Shown: positions 28,396 through 37,497, counted from the first letter of the stretch. The stretch is DNA of 64,000 nt from CAIWHR01 sp963709525 (GCA_963709525.1 CAVPXB010000015.1:372001-436000); one strand, 5' to 3'. Numbers and translations are program-made. Notes: a model not told the origin generated them from the sequence alone.

Positions 28396-28616
28396 GAGAT
28401 CCAAGCGGACCCAGCGGGCCATTTCGGACCGATTGGCCCGGGTCAACCGACCGATCTCCGCGGCAACCAGCTTGGCAGACTGCCTGCGATGGCCCGATTC
28501 TCGGGAAAGCGTAAAGGCGGGCCTGGGAGCGGAACGTGACAGCGATCCGAGCATGTGCCTGTGGCTTTGGGTGCGACTGTCTCGACTTGGTCTTGATTGC
28601 ATACAGAGAGGAACTC

Positions 28617-28910
28617 ATGCCCAGCTACATAATGCTTAGCAACTGGACGGATCAGGGTATCCGCCATGTCAACGATTCGCCGGACCGTTTGGACGCTGCA
28701 CGGAAATTGTGTGCCCAGCATGGCGCGGAAATAACCGCGTTCTACATGACGATGGGTGTCTACGACATGGTGATCGTCATCGACGCACCGAACGATGACG
28801 TGTTCGCCAGGCTCGCCATTTCGATCGCCAAGGGCGGCAATATCCGAACCGCGACGCTCAAGGCATTCGACGAGGACCAGTACCGAAAAATCATCGAGTC
28901 CATCGGCTGA
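28617..28910 (+). CDS. GYD domain protein
   Basis: 97 aa from ATG 28617 (MPSYIMLSNWTDQGIRHVND). A ferredoxin-like alpha/beta domain of the GYD family: FYMTMGVYDMVIVIDAPNDD carries the family G-x-YD signature, followed by RLAISIAKGGNIRTATLKAF. These small proteins are widespread, often in pairs or next to oxidoreductases, with no defined activity. Confidence 0.88.
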   Translation: MPSYIMLSNWTDQGIRHVNDSPDRLDAARKLCAQHGAEITAFYMTMGVYDMVIVIDAPNDDVFARLAISIAKGGNIRTATLKAFDEDQYRKIIESIG

Positions 28911-29306
28911 TTCCCCGCGGCAGAGAATGTAGGATTCGGGCTTTCCTCTCATTGGTCTTCGGTCATCGGGTTATACGCGTCGGCGAGGCCGACGAGGGAT
29001 TTGCCGTCCTCGGTACGCGTCGATAAGCCCTAAGCAGGCAGCAGGCCGTTGCCGGGACGCGTCGACACTAACCCAGGCCCGATTTCGTTGCAGGGCACCT
29101 GCAGCGAGTGTAATTGCCGTCGGGATGACGATAGCCGGGTGGCGCACTCAAGGGCAGATTGCGACCCTCACCGGCCCTTGGGGGTTCCAAGATCGAACGG
29201 CCGGTGTACCTCGATCTTGCTGGTTGACCCGATCGGCGATCGACCACGTTGTACCAGCGCGCCACGCCCCGGACAGGAACCGCTTGGTTGCGGCCGAAGG
29301 CTGCTT
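28911..29306. other. Intergenic region left of an inverted-repeat element
   Basis: No gene is supportable. A short minus-strand stretch ending near 28949 (GLSTRTEDGKSLVGLADAYN, then PMTEDQ) reads like the end of a protein but is interrupted upstream by a stop and I cannot name it. Confidence 0.35.
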
Positions 29307-29469
29307 GCAGCCTGTCGGACTTAGGGTTCATCTACTGCGCCGGTGGGATAGCGGTCCATATTTCCCCGCTTTTTCGTTACATGGTCCCGCCATGCGCCTC
29401 AAAAGCGTGAAAATCTGTCCTTGCTCTCCCACTCGGCTCGCTACGATGACCTAAGTCCGACAGGCTGCT
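29307..29469. mobile_element. MITE-like element with 19-20 bp inverted ends
   Basis: About 163 bp bounded by gcagcctgtcggacttagg (29307-29325) and its inverse (29450-29468). No coding capacity inside. The right 35 bp recur inverted at 18489-18523, and ccgacaggctgctag recurs at 36264-36278. The ends behave as a non-autonomous transposable element; I see no convincing target duplication. Confidence 0.65.
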
Positions 29470-29504
29470 AGGATGCGAGAACAACGTCTCGAACGGAGTC
29501 ACCG

Positions 29505-30797
29505 ATGGACACCCAATCCCAGCCCGCCGCGCCGGTCAATCTTCCGCCGCTGCTGCCGCAAACCGAACACGCGATGGCGCAACTGATCGCCGCGCCCGCA
29601 CTCCAGGCGGCGCTCGCCGCTGCCCAGCGCGACGACGCACTCACGCTCGCCGACCAGATTACGCTCTCCGAGATCGAATCGCCGCCCTTCCACGAGGAAC
29701 TGCGCGCCGCCGACTTCGCACGCCGCCTGCGCGAGCTTGGCCTGGCCGACGTTCGCGTCGGCGCCGAGGGCAATGTGATCGGCGTGCGCCCCGGCGCCGG
29801 TGACGGCCCGCGCCTGGTGCTCGCCGCCCACCTCGATACCGTGTTTGCCGCGGGCACCGACGTCAAGGTGCGCCGCGACGGCGATCGCTATCTCGGTCCC
29901 GGAATTTCCGACAACGCGCGCGGCCTCGCGGTGCTGCTGCAGATCCTGCGCACGCTCAACGAGCAGGGCATCAAGACCACCGGCGACCTGCTATTCGTCG
30001 GCACCGTGGGCGAGGAGGGCAACGGCGACCTGCGCGGCTGCAAGGCCCTGTTCGCGACCGACAAGGCGATCGATGGCTTCATCGCGGTCGACGGCGTGGC
30101 GGTGACCCGCATCCTCGCCAATGCCACCGGCAGCCGCCGCTACCGCGTCGGTTACGAAGGCCCGGGCGGGCACAGCTACAACGCCTTCGGCAACCCCAGC
30201 GCCACGCACGCGCTGGGCCGCGCGATCGCCGCGATCAGCGAGGTCCGCGTGCCAGACGAACCGCGCACCACCTTCACCGTGGGCACGGTCAAGGGCGGCA
30301 CGACGGTCAACTCGATCGCCGCGAGCGCAGAGATGGAACTCGACATGCGCTCGAACGAGGGCGATGAACTCAAGCGCCTCGAGGCGAGCATCCTGCCGCT
30401 GCTCGAAGCCGCAACCGCAGCCGAGAACCGGCGCTGGAACGCGCCGGCCGACAAAGAGGTGAAGCTGGTGCTGACGCCGATCGGCGATCGTCCCGCCGGC
30501 CAACAGGCGCCCGAGACCTCGGTGCTGCAGGCCGCCCGCGCCGCCCAGGCCGCGCTCGGCATCCCGCTGCTCAAGTACTCGGCGGCGAGCACCGACCACA
30601 ACGTGCCGGTGAGCCTCGGTATCCCCGCCACCACCCTGGGTGGCGGCGGCACCGAGCAGAACAACCACACGCTGCGCGAGTGGTACGAGCCGACCCAGGC
30701 CTGGCTGGGCCCGCAGCTCACGCTGCTGACCTCGCTCGCTCTAGTGGGCATGGTGGGCGTGAGCGAGCCACTGCTCGCTCTCCGAGCACCCCGCTAG
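29505..30797 (+). CDS. M20-family metallopeptidase
   Basis: 430 aa. Zinc-site motifs of the M20 clan: VLAAHLDTVFA (His, Asp), the shared Asp in PGISDNARGLAVLL, the Glu pair GTVGEEGNGDL, and the distal His in EQNNHTLREWYEP. A dimerisation domain (SYNAFGNPSATHAL...VGTVKGGTTVNSIA) sits between. Resembles peptidase T/di- and tripeptidases. No signal peptide, so cytoplasmic. Its start follows the MITE-like element by 36 bp. Confidence 0.92.
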   Translation: MDTQSQPAAPVNLPPLLPQTEHAMAQLIAAPALQAALAAAQRDDALTLADQITLSEIESPPFHEELRAADFARRLRELGLADVRVGAEGNVIGVRPGAGDGPRLVLAAHLDTVFAAGTDVKVRRDGDRYLGPGISDNARGLAVLLQILRTLNEQGIKTTGDLLFVGTVGEEGNGDLRGCKALFATDKAIDGFIAVDGVAVTRILANATGSRRYRVGYEGPGGHSYNAFGNPSATHALGRAIAAISEVRVPDEPRTTFTVGTVKGGTTVNSIAASAEMELDMRSNEGDELKRLEASILPLLEAATAAENRRWNAPADKEVKLVLTPIGDRPAGQQAPETSVLQAARAAQAALGIPLLKYSAASTDHNVPVSLGIPATTLGGGGTEQNNHTLREWYEPTQAWLGPQLTLLTSLALVGMVGVSEPLLALRAPR

Positions 30798-30929
30798 TGT
30801 TCTGCTTTGTAGATGGAGGTACCGGGGAAAACGATGGATTCCGATGCGTGGCAAGGCGCAAACCGCAGCAGTAGCCCATGCTGTTGCGGGGACTTGCAGC
30901 GCCGCCACGGACCGGAAGGCGCGTTTTAC

Positions 30930-30959
30930 GGTGCCGATATCTGCGAAGCAGAGCACTAG
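30930..30959 (+). repeat. Dispersed repeat, copy 2 (30 bp identical to 13260-13289)
   Basis: Same strand and identical over 30 bases to the copy near 13.3 kb. It lies in a 235-bp gap after the M20 peptidase gene, where no gene is supportable. Confidence 0.75.
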
Positions 30960-31032
30960 ATCCTGGCCGATCCCGGTCGAGGTGAGCGATCAGCCACAAA
31001 GTGCGTCGCCGCGTACAGCAGCGATCATCGCT

Positions 31033-31377
31033 CTAGCGCGTCCGGCCAGCACCTACGAACTCGACCGACGCCTGGAACAGCGGAAGATCCTGCTCGTAGT
31101 CGGCCGCATTGACCCTGTCGATCTGTATCCATTCCCTCGTGCTTGCCACCCCGCCGGGCTGAAACGGGACGACGTTGTCTCTCGAGAACTGGAGCTCCGT
31201 CGCGGTGGCAACGGGCAATCGCAGTCCAACCCCTTTGCCGCTAATGCAGGCAAACATCCTATCGGAGACGAAATAGGCGTCGAGGCCGCTGATCGTTTTC
31301 GCGGTGACGCCAGGCAGTTTGAGAAGCAAAGCGTCGAGCTGCGCCTTGCGGCGGAACTCGGGTGTGTCGGCGGTCAA
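31033..31377 (-). CDS. TfoX N-terminal-like / YjbR-like small protein
   Basis: 114 aa from TTG 31377. Pattern LDALLLKLPGVTAKTISGLD, AYFVSDRMFACISGKGVGLR, LPVATATELQF and FQPGGVASTREWIQI matches the TfoX_N/YjbR superfamily: a small alpha/beta domain with a MFA(xI)..GxxLRLP core and a final REWxxI strand. No DNA-binding residues can be assigned. Stand-alone gene; a rare TTG start and no clear Shine-Dalgarno lower confidence in the exact N-terminus. Confidence 0.65.
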   Translation of the reverse strand: MTADTPEFRRKAQLDALLLKLPGVTAKTISGLDAYFVSDRMFACISGKGVGLRLPVATATELQFSRDNVVPFQPGGVASTREWIQIDRVNAADYEQDLPLFQASVEFVGAGRTR

Positions 31378-31599
31378 GAGGAGCTCGCTCTGCTGGTTAT
31401 CAATGGAGGAAACGAAAAGGCAAGCAACGATTCAGTCGCGGACGCTTTCGGCATGCAGGGACCGAAATCGACTCCGGCGAGCCGGCCGACACCTACCGTA
31501 GCCGTGTTTGATCTTACCCGGGAATGATCTGGGCGTGGCTTCCGTGCGGAGGTTAGTCTTGCTGCCTGGAGGTCAATCCGACCCCAAGCTGTCGGCAGC

Positions 31600-31711
31600 G
31601 ATGCTTCGAACCGGTCGTAGAAATCGCTTGAAGCCGCCGTTCAAGTCGCGGCAACGAGGTGCTTCAACCACCTCAGACTGGATGCCTACAACCCAAGGCG
31701 AGGTTCGCTCC
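31600..31711 (+). repeat. Degenerate repeat, copy A (similar to 37798-37912)
   Basis: Roughly 110 bp with about 70 percent identity by eye to 37798-37912. Best-kept blocks are gtagaaatcg-ttgaagcc and ccgttcaag. It lies just upstream of the M13 peptidase remnant. Confidence 0.5.
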
Positions 31712-31716
31712 GATCA

Positions 31717-32336
31717 TGACTGAGATCGTCGGAAACCCCGACGAGTCGCTAACGTCGGAAACGTGCAAGCTGCCCGACTTTTTCGCGGCCTACACCGACA
31801 CCGCGGCCGTCGAGGCGAGCGGCGTGACGCCCGCGCGCGGCTCGGCGGTCCGTACGGCACCTAGATCGACGCCGACGCAAAGGACCCGAACGCTTATGTG
31901 CTGCGTCTGCATCAATCGGGCCTCGGCTTGCCTGACCGCGATTACCATTTGCGCAGCGACAAGGAGATTATCGAAACACGTGCAACCTATGTCAGATGTC
32001 TGACGACGATGCTTGAAGTCGCCGGCATTGCCCACGCCGACGTGCGCGCGGGCGCAGTCTTCGCACTTGAAGTTGAAATCGCGAAGGCTCAATGGCCCGC
32101 CGCCGACCGGTTCGACACTTACGAGCCGCTGCCAGGCATTCGTATCCACGGGCAGCTGACCCTCGGCGAGAACATCGCCGATCTCGCCGGGCTCGTGATT
32201 GCCTGCAAGGCGTACCCGATCGCAGTGGCGGGCGAGCCTGCGCCTCTGGCAATCGGGCGAAACACCTCTGCGGTGGTTTGGTCTCGCCGGGGCGCTGTTC
32301 GGACGGGGGTAGAGCAGAATATCCGCGCACAATGAG
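31717..32336 (+). pseudogene. M13 (neprilysin/PepO-type) metallopeptidase remnant
   Basis: N-terminal pieces (LPDFFAAYTDTAAVEASGVT) and then, after an in-frame TAG near 31861, IDADAKDPNAYVLRLHQSGL and GLPDRDYHLR are M13 signatures, continuing through EVEIAKAQWP. Then the sequence jumps to RIHGQLTLGENIADLAGLVI, which lies well over 200 residues further on in intact enzymes. The zinc motif HExxH is therefore deleted; only the distal ENIADLAGL (metal-ligand Glu) survives. Non-functional relic. Confidence 0.75.
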
Positions 32337-32437
32337 GGTCGCCGACCAGGCATCGCTCGCAATGGATTTCGCCTGCCTGATCTCGTGATCACTCGGGCCA
32401 TTCCCTTTGGCGCCGACAACACACCGATCCCGTTGCA

Positions 32438-34318
32438 ATGACACCGACTGAGCAACAGATTCCTGGCGAAAGTCACACAGCCTCCCGCATCCTGTGGATG
32501 GCCGTCGCGACGGGAGCGCTGTTCCTGTTTGCACGGGCATTCTTGAAAGCGCCATGCTGGAGCCTGTTCCTTCCTGTCACAGTGATCGCATGGCCCATCT
32601 GGCACGATCAGAAGGAATACGCGCTGTTTCACCGGCGCACTGTGCTGGCAGGCGTGATGTTGGAAGACAGCTGGATCAGGCGCTGGTTCTGGTCCGGGCA
32701 CGTCAGTGGGGCGTGGCAGGCGGTCAAGGCCCTGGTCTGGGCGACTGTGCTGCTCGCTTTTGGCGCCTTGCTTTCGCCAGAGCGGTGGGCCGTGCTGGCC
32801 GTAGATGCGCTGATCCTCGCGTTGATCATTGGCCCGGTGAGCCGGCGCCTCGCCGGTCAGGTGCGCGGCGAGCAGGTCGGTCTTGTTGCGCGGCGATGGC
32901 CGCTGGTCTGGCTCAGCTTTGCGGTACTGACCGTCGGATTTGTGATGCTCGACTTCTTTCTGATCGGCGCACCGGATACGCGCGGCATGGCTTGGAATGT
33001 CGTCGCCGAGAAAGCATTTTCAGATGTCAACGCTACCGCAAGCTGTCGACTTGCCGGCTGGCTGGTCGGGGGCCTCGCCACGGCGGATCGGCTCATCTGG
33101 CACTCGATAGAGGTGCTGATCCCAAGCTTGCCCGATAAGGAACTAAAGCTGGCAGCCTGGGCAATCGTCCTCCTCCAGGTAGGCTTTCTTTCGGTTGCGT
33201 TTACGCGGTTTCAGCTGGGCGTCGTGGCTGTCGTCGAGCATCGGACTCGACGCCTTGCTGCACCGGGCGGCGAGGGCCCCGGCACCAGTTCGAGGACCTT
33301 CGTTGTCGCGATTCTGGTGCTCGCGGCGGCCTCCTCGTACGTCGCCTTCAAGCTCCGGGACTTCGATCCGGCAGCGCTGGCGACCGGTGCCCGCAAAGTC
33401 ATTGCGTGGGCAAACCCCTGCCGTCCTGACACGCAGGCGCTCGCAGCACTCAAGACCAGGTTCGCCGCTGAAGTCGACCGCGTCCGCACTGCTGCGAAGC
33501 AGCGGGCCAGCGAACAGATCGACGGCGCACTCGATCCCCTGTTCGCCGACGTGGAGCAAGGTATCGATCGCTATCTCGACTGGTACTTCTCAGTGCCCGG
33601 GGAATACGAACGTCTCGTGGCATGGGCCGCCGGCACTTTGGCTGAACAGATGAAGAACGAGCTCGAGCAGCGCCTGTTCGGGGGATTCGGATTCGCTGAC
33701 CGGCTCGAGCGCGCCAACAACAAGATCGTCGACGGTTCGGTAGCACAAATGTCCGCGCTGGCAACCCAGCTGGGTGTCCAGATCAAATCGGAGGTGCAGA
33801 CCAGCCCCTGCCGGCTCGAGGCAATGAATCTGTCGGCATTCGGTAATCTCGATCGTGATTTGCACCGGGCGGTTGCGGCGGGTGGCACCGGGATGGCGGT
33901 CGCCGCTGCCACCGGCGCGCTGGCCAAGATGACTGCCGCTGCAGTCGCCCGCAAGGTGGCCTCGAAGGAAGTCATCCAAGGCGGTGCCCGCTTGACGGCG
34001 AGGACAGCAGCGAAGAGAGGCGGCTCCATGTTGCTGCCGGCGCTTGGAGCCGCGACAGTCTGCGGCCCGTTGGCGCCGCTTTGTGCCGTAGCTGCGGGCA
34101 TCGGCACTTGGCTGTTAGCTGACCAGGCCTTCATCAAGATCGACGAACTCCGATTCCGCACCGGGATGCGGGCCGAAATATTGGAATCCCTGCTCGGACA
34201 GAAGGTCGAACTGGCCAAGGAAATGCGGGCGATGCACCATGCAGCTGTCGACGAGATGGCGCTTGGCATTCGCAATTCAGTAGAAGGTGCCTTCATCCCG
34301 GTCCGGGATGGGCTGTGA
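32438..34318 (+). CDS. Large multi-pass membrane protein of unknown family
   Basis: 626 aa. I recognise no family. Seven hydrophobic segments in the first half (about residues 18-38, 42-58, 96-116, 122-140, 155-182, 230-255, 285-305), then a soluble part of about 150 residues rich in charged helices with coiled-coil-like stretches (RFAAEVDRVRTAAKQRASEQ), and two more hydrophobic, Ala/Gly-rich segments (about 485-515 and 530-560: LLPALGAATVCGPLAPLCAV). The end is helical. Lies alone between the M13 relic and the RetSat-like gene; no clear ribosome site. Confidence 0.7.
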   Translation: MTPTEQQIPGESHTASRILWMAVATGALFLFARAFLKAPCWSLFLPVTVIAWPIWHDQKEYALFHRRTVLAGVMLEDSWIRRWFWSGHVSGAWQAVKALVWATVLLAFGALLSPERWAVLAVDALILALIIGPVSRRLAGQVRGEQVGLVARRWPLVWLSFAVLTVGFVMLDFFLIGAPDTRGMAWNVVAEKAFSDVNATASCRLAGWLVGGLATADRLIWHSIEVLIPSLPDKELKLAAWAIVLLQVGFLSVAFTRFQLGVVAVVEHRTRRLAAPGGEGPGTSSRTFVVAILVLAAASSYVAFKLRDFDPAALATGARKVIAWANPCRPDTQALAALKTRFAAEVDRVRTAAKQRASEQIDGALDPLFADVEQGIDRYLDWYFSVPGEYERLVAWAAGTLAEQMKNELEQRLFGGFGFADRLERANNKIVDGSVAQMSALATQLGVQIKSEVQTSPCRLEAMNLSAFGNLDRDLHRAVAAGGTGMAVAAATGALAKMTAAAVARKVASKEVIQGGARLTARTAAKRGGSMLLPALGAATVCGPLAPLCAVAAGIGTWLLADQAFIKIDELRFRTGMRAEILESLLGQKVELAKEMRAMHHAAVDEMALGIRNSVEGAFIPVRDGL

Positions 34319-34605
34319 GTGCCAAGGGGAGGACTGCGACATGATTGTCGCGAACCCGGGCGGTTGGGGACCCCGCCGCCAACGCGCCCTACGAGTTCGA
34401 CCATCTTATCGCCAGGTAGCCACCACCGTCGGCGCCCGTGACGGCCACGTCCTGTCATGGGCGCTCGAGCGCACCTTGGCTGACGAATAGGGTGCCTCTC
34501 TATGACGTTCCCGGAGATCTTCCCGATGCCCACGATCGCGGGGCGCCCGGCGCAAGTGTGCGCGAGCGCAACCCGGCGCGCCGGCATCCGCGCTAAGCTG
34601 TTGGC

Positions 34606-36219
34606 ATGGTGAAGCCCAGCACGCTGCGCATCGGCCATCGTTACCGCGAGAACCGGCTGAACGGCCCGTACGATGCGCTCGTCATCGGCTCGGGGATGGG
34701 CGGCCTGGCCGCCGCCGCGCTGCTGTCGGAACTCGGCCGGCGCGTCGCGGTCCTCGAGCAACACTACACCGCGGGCGGCGCTACACACAGCTACGAGCGC
34801 GCCGGCTACGAGTGGGACGTCGGCGTTCACTACATCGGCGACATGGGTGCGCGAACTTCCCTGCGCCGGATGATGGACTTCCTCACGCAGGGCCGGCTCG
34901 AGTGGGCACCGATGGACGCGCACTACGACCGCTTCTTCATCGGCGACCGAATCTACGACGCCGTGGCCGGCCGCGCGGCATTCCGCGACAACCTCGTCGC
35001 GCACTTCCCGCGCCAGGCCGGGGCGATCGACCGGTACATCGAGTTGATGGGCGAGGTAGCGCGCGGCATGCGCGCGTTCTCGCTCGAGCGCACACTGCCG
35101 CCTTGGGCGGCCGCCATCGCCGGCCCCTGGCTGCGCCGGCGCCTGCCGACCTGCTTCGGCCGCACGACCTGGGAGGTGTTGTCGGAGATCACCGATGACC
35201 GCGAGCTTATCGCGGTGCTCACTGGCCAGTGGGGCGACATCGGGTTGCCGCCCAGGCGATCGGCGTTCCTGTTCCAGGCGCTGATCGCGAGGCACTACCT
35301 GCACGGCGGCTTTTACCCGGTGGGTGGTGCGTGGCGCATCGCCGACACCATCCTGCCGCGCATCCGCGCCGCGGGCGGCGAGGTGTTTACGTACGCGCGC
35401 GTCGAAGAGATCCTGGTCCGCAACGGCAGGGTGCGCGGCTTGCGCATGGCCGACGGCCACGAGATCGAGTGCGCCTGCGTGATCTCCGACGCCGGGGCCG
35501 CCAACACCTTCGGCCGCCTGCTGCCGGCCGAGGTTTCGCGGCAGCACGGCTACGACCGTCTGCTGTCGCAGGTGAAGCCGAGCGTCGGGCACCTGGGCGT
35601 GTACATAGGCCTGCGGGGCACCGCGGCCGAACTGGGGCTGCCGAAGACCAACTACTGGATCTACCCCGGCAACGACTCCGATGCTGCCCTCGACCGCTAC
35701 CTGGCCGACCCGTCGTCCGAGTTTCCGGCGGTCTACATATCGTTCCCGTCGGCCAAGGACCCCGACTTCGAGCGGCGGCACCCGGGCAAGGCCACCATCG
35801 AGATCGTGGCCCCGGTGCCGTACGAGCCCTTCGCGGCCTGGGCCGGCAAGACCTGGGGCAAGCGCGGCGAGGACTACGAGGCGCTCAAGGAAGCATACGG
35901 CGAGAGGCTGCTGGCGCACCTGTTCGACAAAGTGCCGCAAGCGCGCGGCCACATCGATTACTGGGAAGTGTCGACGCCACTGTCGATGCAGTGGTTCTGC
36001 GGCTGGCAGCGCGGCGAGTTGTACGGACTCGACCACGACCCCGCGCGGATGCGCGCGCGCTGGCTGCGCCCGCGGACGAAGGTGCCGGGGCTGTGGCTCA
36101 CGGGGCAGGACATCATGTCCTGTGGAGTCAGCGGCGCCATGATGGGAGGCCTGGCGTGCGCCACGGCCGTGGCCGGTGTGCGGCACATGATGCCGGTGAT
36201 GAAGCGCATCTTCGGCTGA
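34606..36219 (+). CDS. FAD-dependent oxidoreductase, phytoene desaturase / RetSat-like
   Basis: 537 aa. N-terminal Rossmann motif YDALVIGSGMGGLAAAALLS followed by VLEQHYTAGGATHSY binds FAD; the C-terminal FAD-closing motif GLWLTGQDIMSCGVSGAMMG is present. Overall architecture is that of carotenoid isomerase / retinol saturase relatives (GVHYIGDM, GGFYPVGGAW). Probably acts on a hydrophobic polyene, sterol-like or isoprenoid substrate. A paralogue lies at 60198-61718. A second upstream start is not needed; no signal peptide. Confidence 0.88.
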   Translation: MVKPSTLRIGHRYRENRLNGPYDALVIGSGMGGLAAAALLSELGRRVAVLEQHYTAGGATHSYERAGYEWDVGVHYIGDMGARTSLRRMMDFLTQGRLEWAPMDAHYDRFFIGDRIYDAVAGRAAFRDNLVAHFPRQAGAIDRYIELMGEVARGMRAFSLERTLPPWAAAIAGPWLRRRLPTCFGRTTWEVLSEITDDRELIAVLTGQWGDIGLPPRRSAFLFQALIARHYLHGGFYPVGGAWRIADTILPRIRAAGGEVFTYARVEEILVRNGRVRGLRMADGHEIECACVISDAGAANTFGRLLPAEVSRQHGYDRLLSQVKPSVGHLGVYIGLRGTAAELGLPKTNYWIYPGNDSDAALDRYLADPSSEFPAVYISFPSAKDPDFERRHPGKATIEIVAPVPYEPFAAWAGKTWGKRGEDYEALKEAYGERLLAHLFDKVPQARGHIDYWEVSTPLSMQWFCGWQRGELYGLDHDPARMRARWLRPRTKVPGLWLTGQDIMSCGVSGAMMGGLACATAVAGVRHMMPVMKRIFG

Positions 36220-36263
36220 GCGTCCGGTCGTTGACCTTCTCGACCTCTCGCCTGGGGCGCGCG

Positions 36264-36278
36264 CCGACAGGCTGCTAG
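36264..36278 (-). repeat. Truncated mobile-element end at the fadD break
   Basis: The 15 bases ccgacaggctgctag match the terminus of the 29.3-29.5 kb element. They sit exactly where the fadD-like reading frame is cut. Confidence 0.6.
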
Positions 36279-36880
36279 TGCGGCCATACAGCACGGTTGC
36301 TGACCGCGGCCGCCTCGAGGACGCCGGGATGCATCATGACGACATCCTCAATCTCGTTCGGGAACACCTTGAAACCGGACACGACGATCATGTCCTTCTT
36401 GCGGTCGGTGATCTTGAAGTGGCCGCGTCGGTCCATAACGCCCAGGTCACCGGTACGGAACCAGCCGTCCCGCGTGAACACCTTTGCCGTCTCGTCGGCA
36501 CGGTTCCAGTAACCCCGCATGACGTTCGGCCCGCGAATGCAGATCTCGCCCACTTTCGGGACATTCAAGCTGCTGCACGTTGGCCACCAAGTTGTGATGC
36601 GTGAGGATCGCGCCTTTCGCCACCCCCGTCGTGCCGCCCGTTTACTGCAGGAACGCGATGTCATTGTGGGTCAAGGGCACATCGTCCAGCACTTGCTCTC
36701 GACCTTGCCGCAATGCGGCCCTGAACCTGATTGCGTCCGGGATCCGCCACTTCGGCGCCATCTTCTTGACATGCTTCACCACGAGGCTGGCAAGCAACGC
36801 CCTGGGCCGCGGCAACGGGTCGCCGACCTGCGTTGTGATGACGCGTTGGCCACGGGACTTCGACAGTCCAATGTACCGGG
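36278..36880 (-). pseudogene. fadD: Long-chain acyl-CoA ligase (FadD) remnant
   Basis: Reading the minus strand: VITTQVGDPLPRPRALLASL, VVKHVKKMAPKWRIPDAIRF, then LTHNDIAFLQ, a TAA where Tyr should start the AMP-binding YTGGTTGVAKGAILTHHN motif, an internal deletion of roughly 170-200 residues, and the C-terminal GEICIRGPNVMRGYWNRADE to ITDRKKDMIVVSGFKVFPNE. The C-terminus is cut after EAAAV by a mobile-element end. Truncated at both ends, one nonsense codon and one deletion: a clear pseudogene. Confidence 0.85.
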
Positions 36881-36983
36881 ACCGGAGTGGTCGCGCGTGG
36901 ACTTGGCGCCCGACCATCTTGCAATGGCGGCAGGCAGGCTCGATTCGCTGTTCGGTGGTTACGATCTGGCTACGCCAGAAAGG

Positions 36984-37015
36984 ACAGGGGGCTAGCGATC
37001 GAGCTAACCCCCTGT
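36984..37015. terminator. Strong hairpin, possible terminator
   Basis: acagggggctagc and gctaaccccctgt pair over 13 bp with one mismatch and a 6-base loop. No T-run follows on the plus strand. It sits 5 bp from the tRNA-Lys remnant. Confidence 0.45.
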
Positions 37016-37020
37016 CTTGT

Positions 37021-37064
37021 TGGTAGGCCGTGTAGGGATCGAAGCTACGGCCAACGGATCAAGA
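37021..37064 (-). tRNA. tRNA-Lys(CTT) 3' half, remnant
   Basis: On the minus strand the anticodon loop CTCTTGA, the variable region, a T arm (CGTAG-CTTCGATC-CCTACACG) and a CCA-ended acceptor half (ACGGCCTACCA) follow in normal order and spacing for a betaproteobacterial tRNA-Lys. The 5' side (acceptor, D arm and 5' anticodon strand) is not found; the sequence before the loop no longer pairs. Such 3' halves are typical scars of integration at a tRNA gene (att duplicate). Confidence 0.6.
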
Positions 37065-37196
37065 GAATCGGGCCCCAATAGGGATCATTTTTCAAATCAG
37101 GCTCTTGCAACACACGCCAAGTTTCAAGAGCAGCCCTACACAGCCAGGAACGAACTTAACGAAGGCATGAAGAGTTACGAAATGGCTACGCTGACA

Positions 37197-37497
37197 TCAA
37201 CGCGCAGGCACTCGATCGCGCCAGTATCCGGGCAGCCGTGAATGATGCGCAACCGCGAAAACCACAATGCCCTCCGCCTCTGGCCGATAGATGATGGAAA
37301 ACAGGAGCTTCTTGATGATGACGCGCCGAGTGCCTGGCGTTGCCTGCGAGCCCGAGAGCGGGAAAGCCAAAGCGCGCGCTGTTGCTTCTTCGACAGCGGC
37401 AGCGAAACGCGCCCCTTGGCCAGGCTGGACTTGCTCGTAGTACGCAGTCTCGGCAAGAAACTGCTCGCGCCGGCGCGACAAAACGCGCTTGCTTCAC
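37197..37497 (-). CDS. ParE/RelE-type toxin with an N-terminal frameshift
   Basis: The natural N-terminus VKQARFVAPARA begins at GTG 37497 in one frame, and the body EQFLAETAYYEQVQPGQGAR to RRVIIKKLLFSIIYRPEAEG and HHSRLPGYWRDR is in the next frame. The break falls in a gcg-rich run around 37463-37473. A TTG at 37481 could give a 94-aa version lacking the first strand. Antitoxin stop and toxin GTG overlap (GTGA), as usual in such pairs. Confidence 0.8.

Noticed and set aside
33571..36294. 907-aa minus-strand frame
   Set aside because: Covers the unknown membrane protein and the FAD oxidoreductase; residues are shadow-like (Arg/Gly/His/Val rich) without family features.
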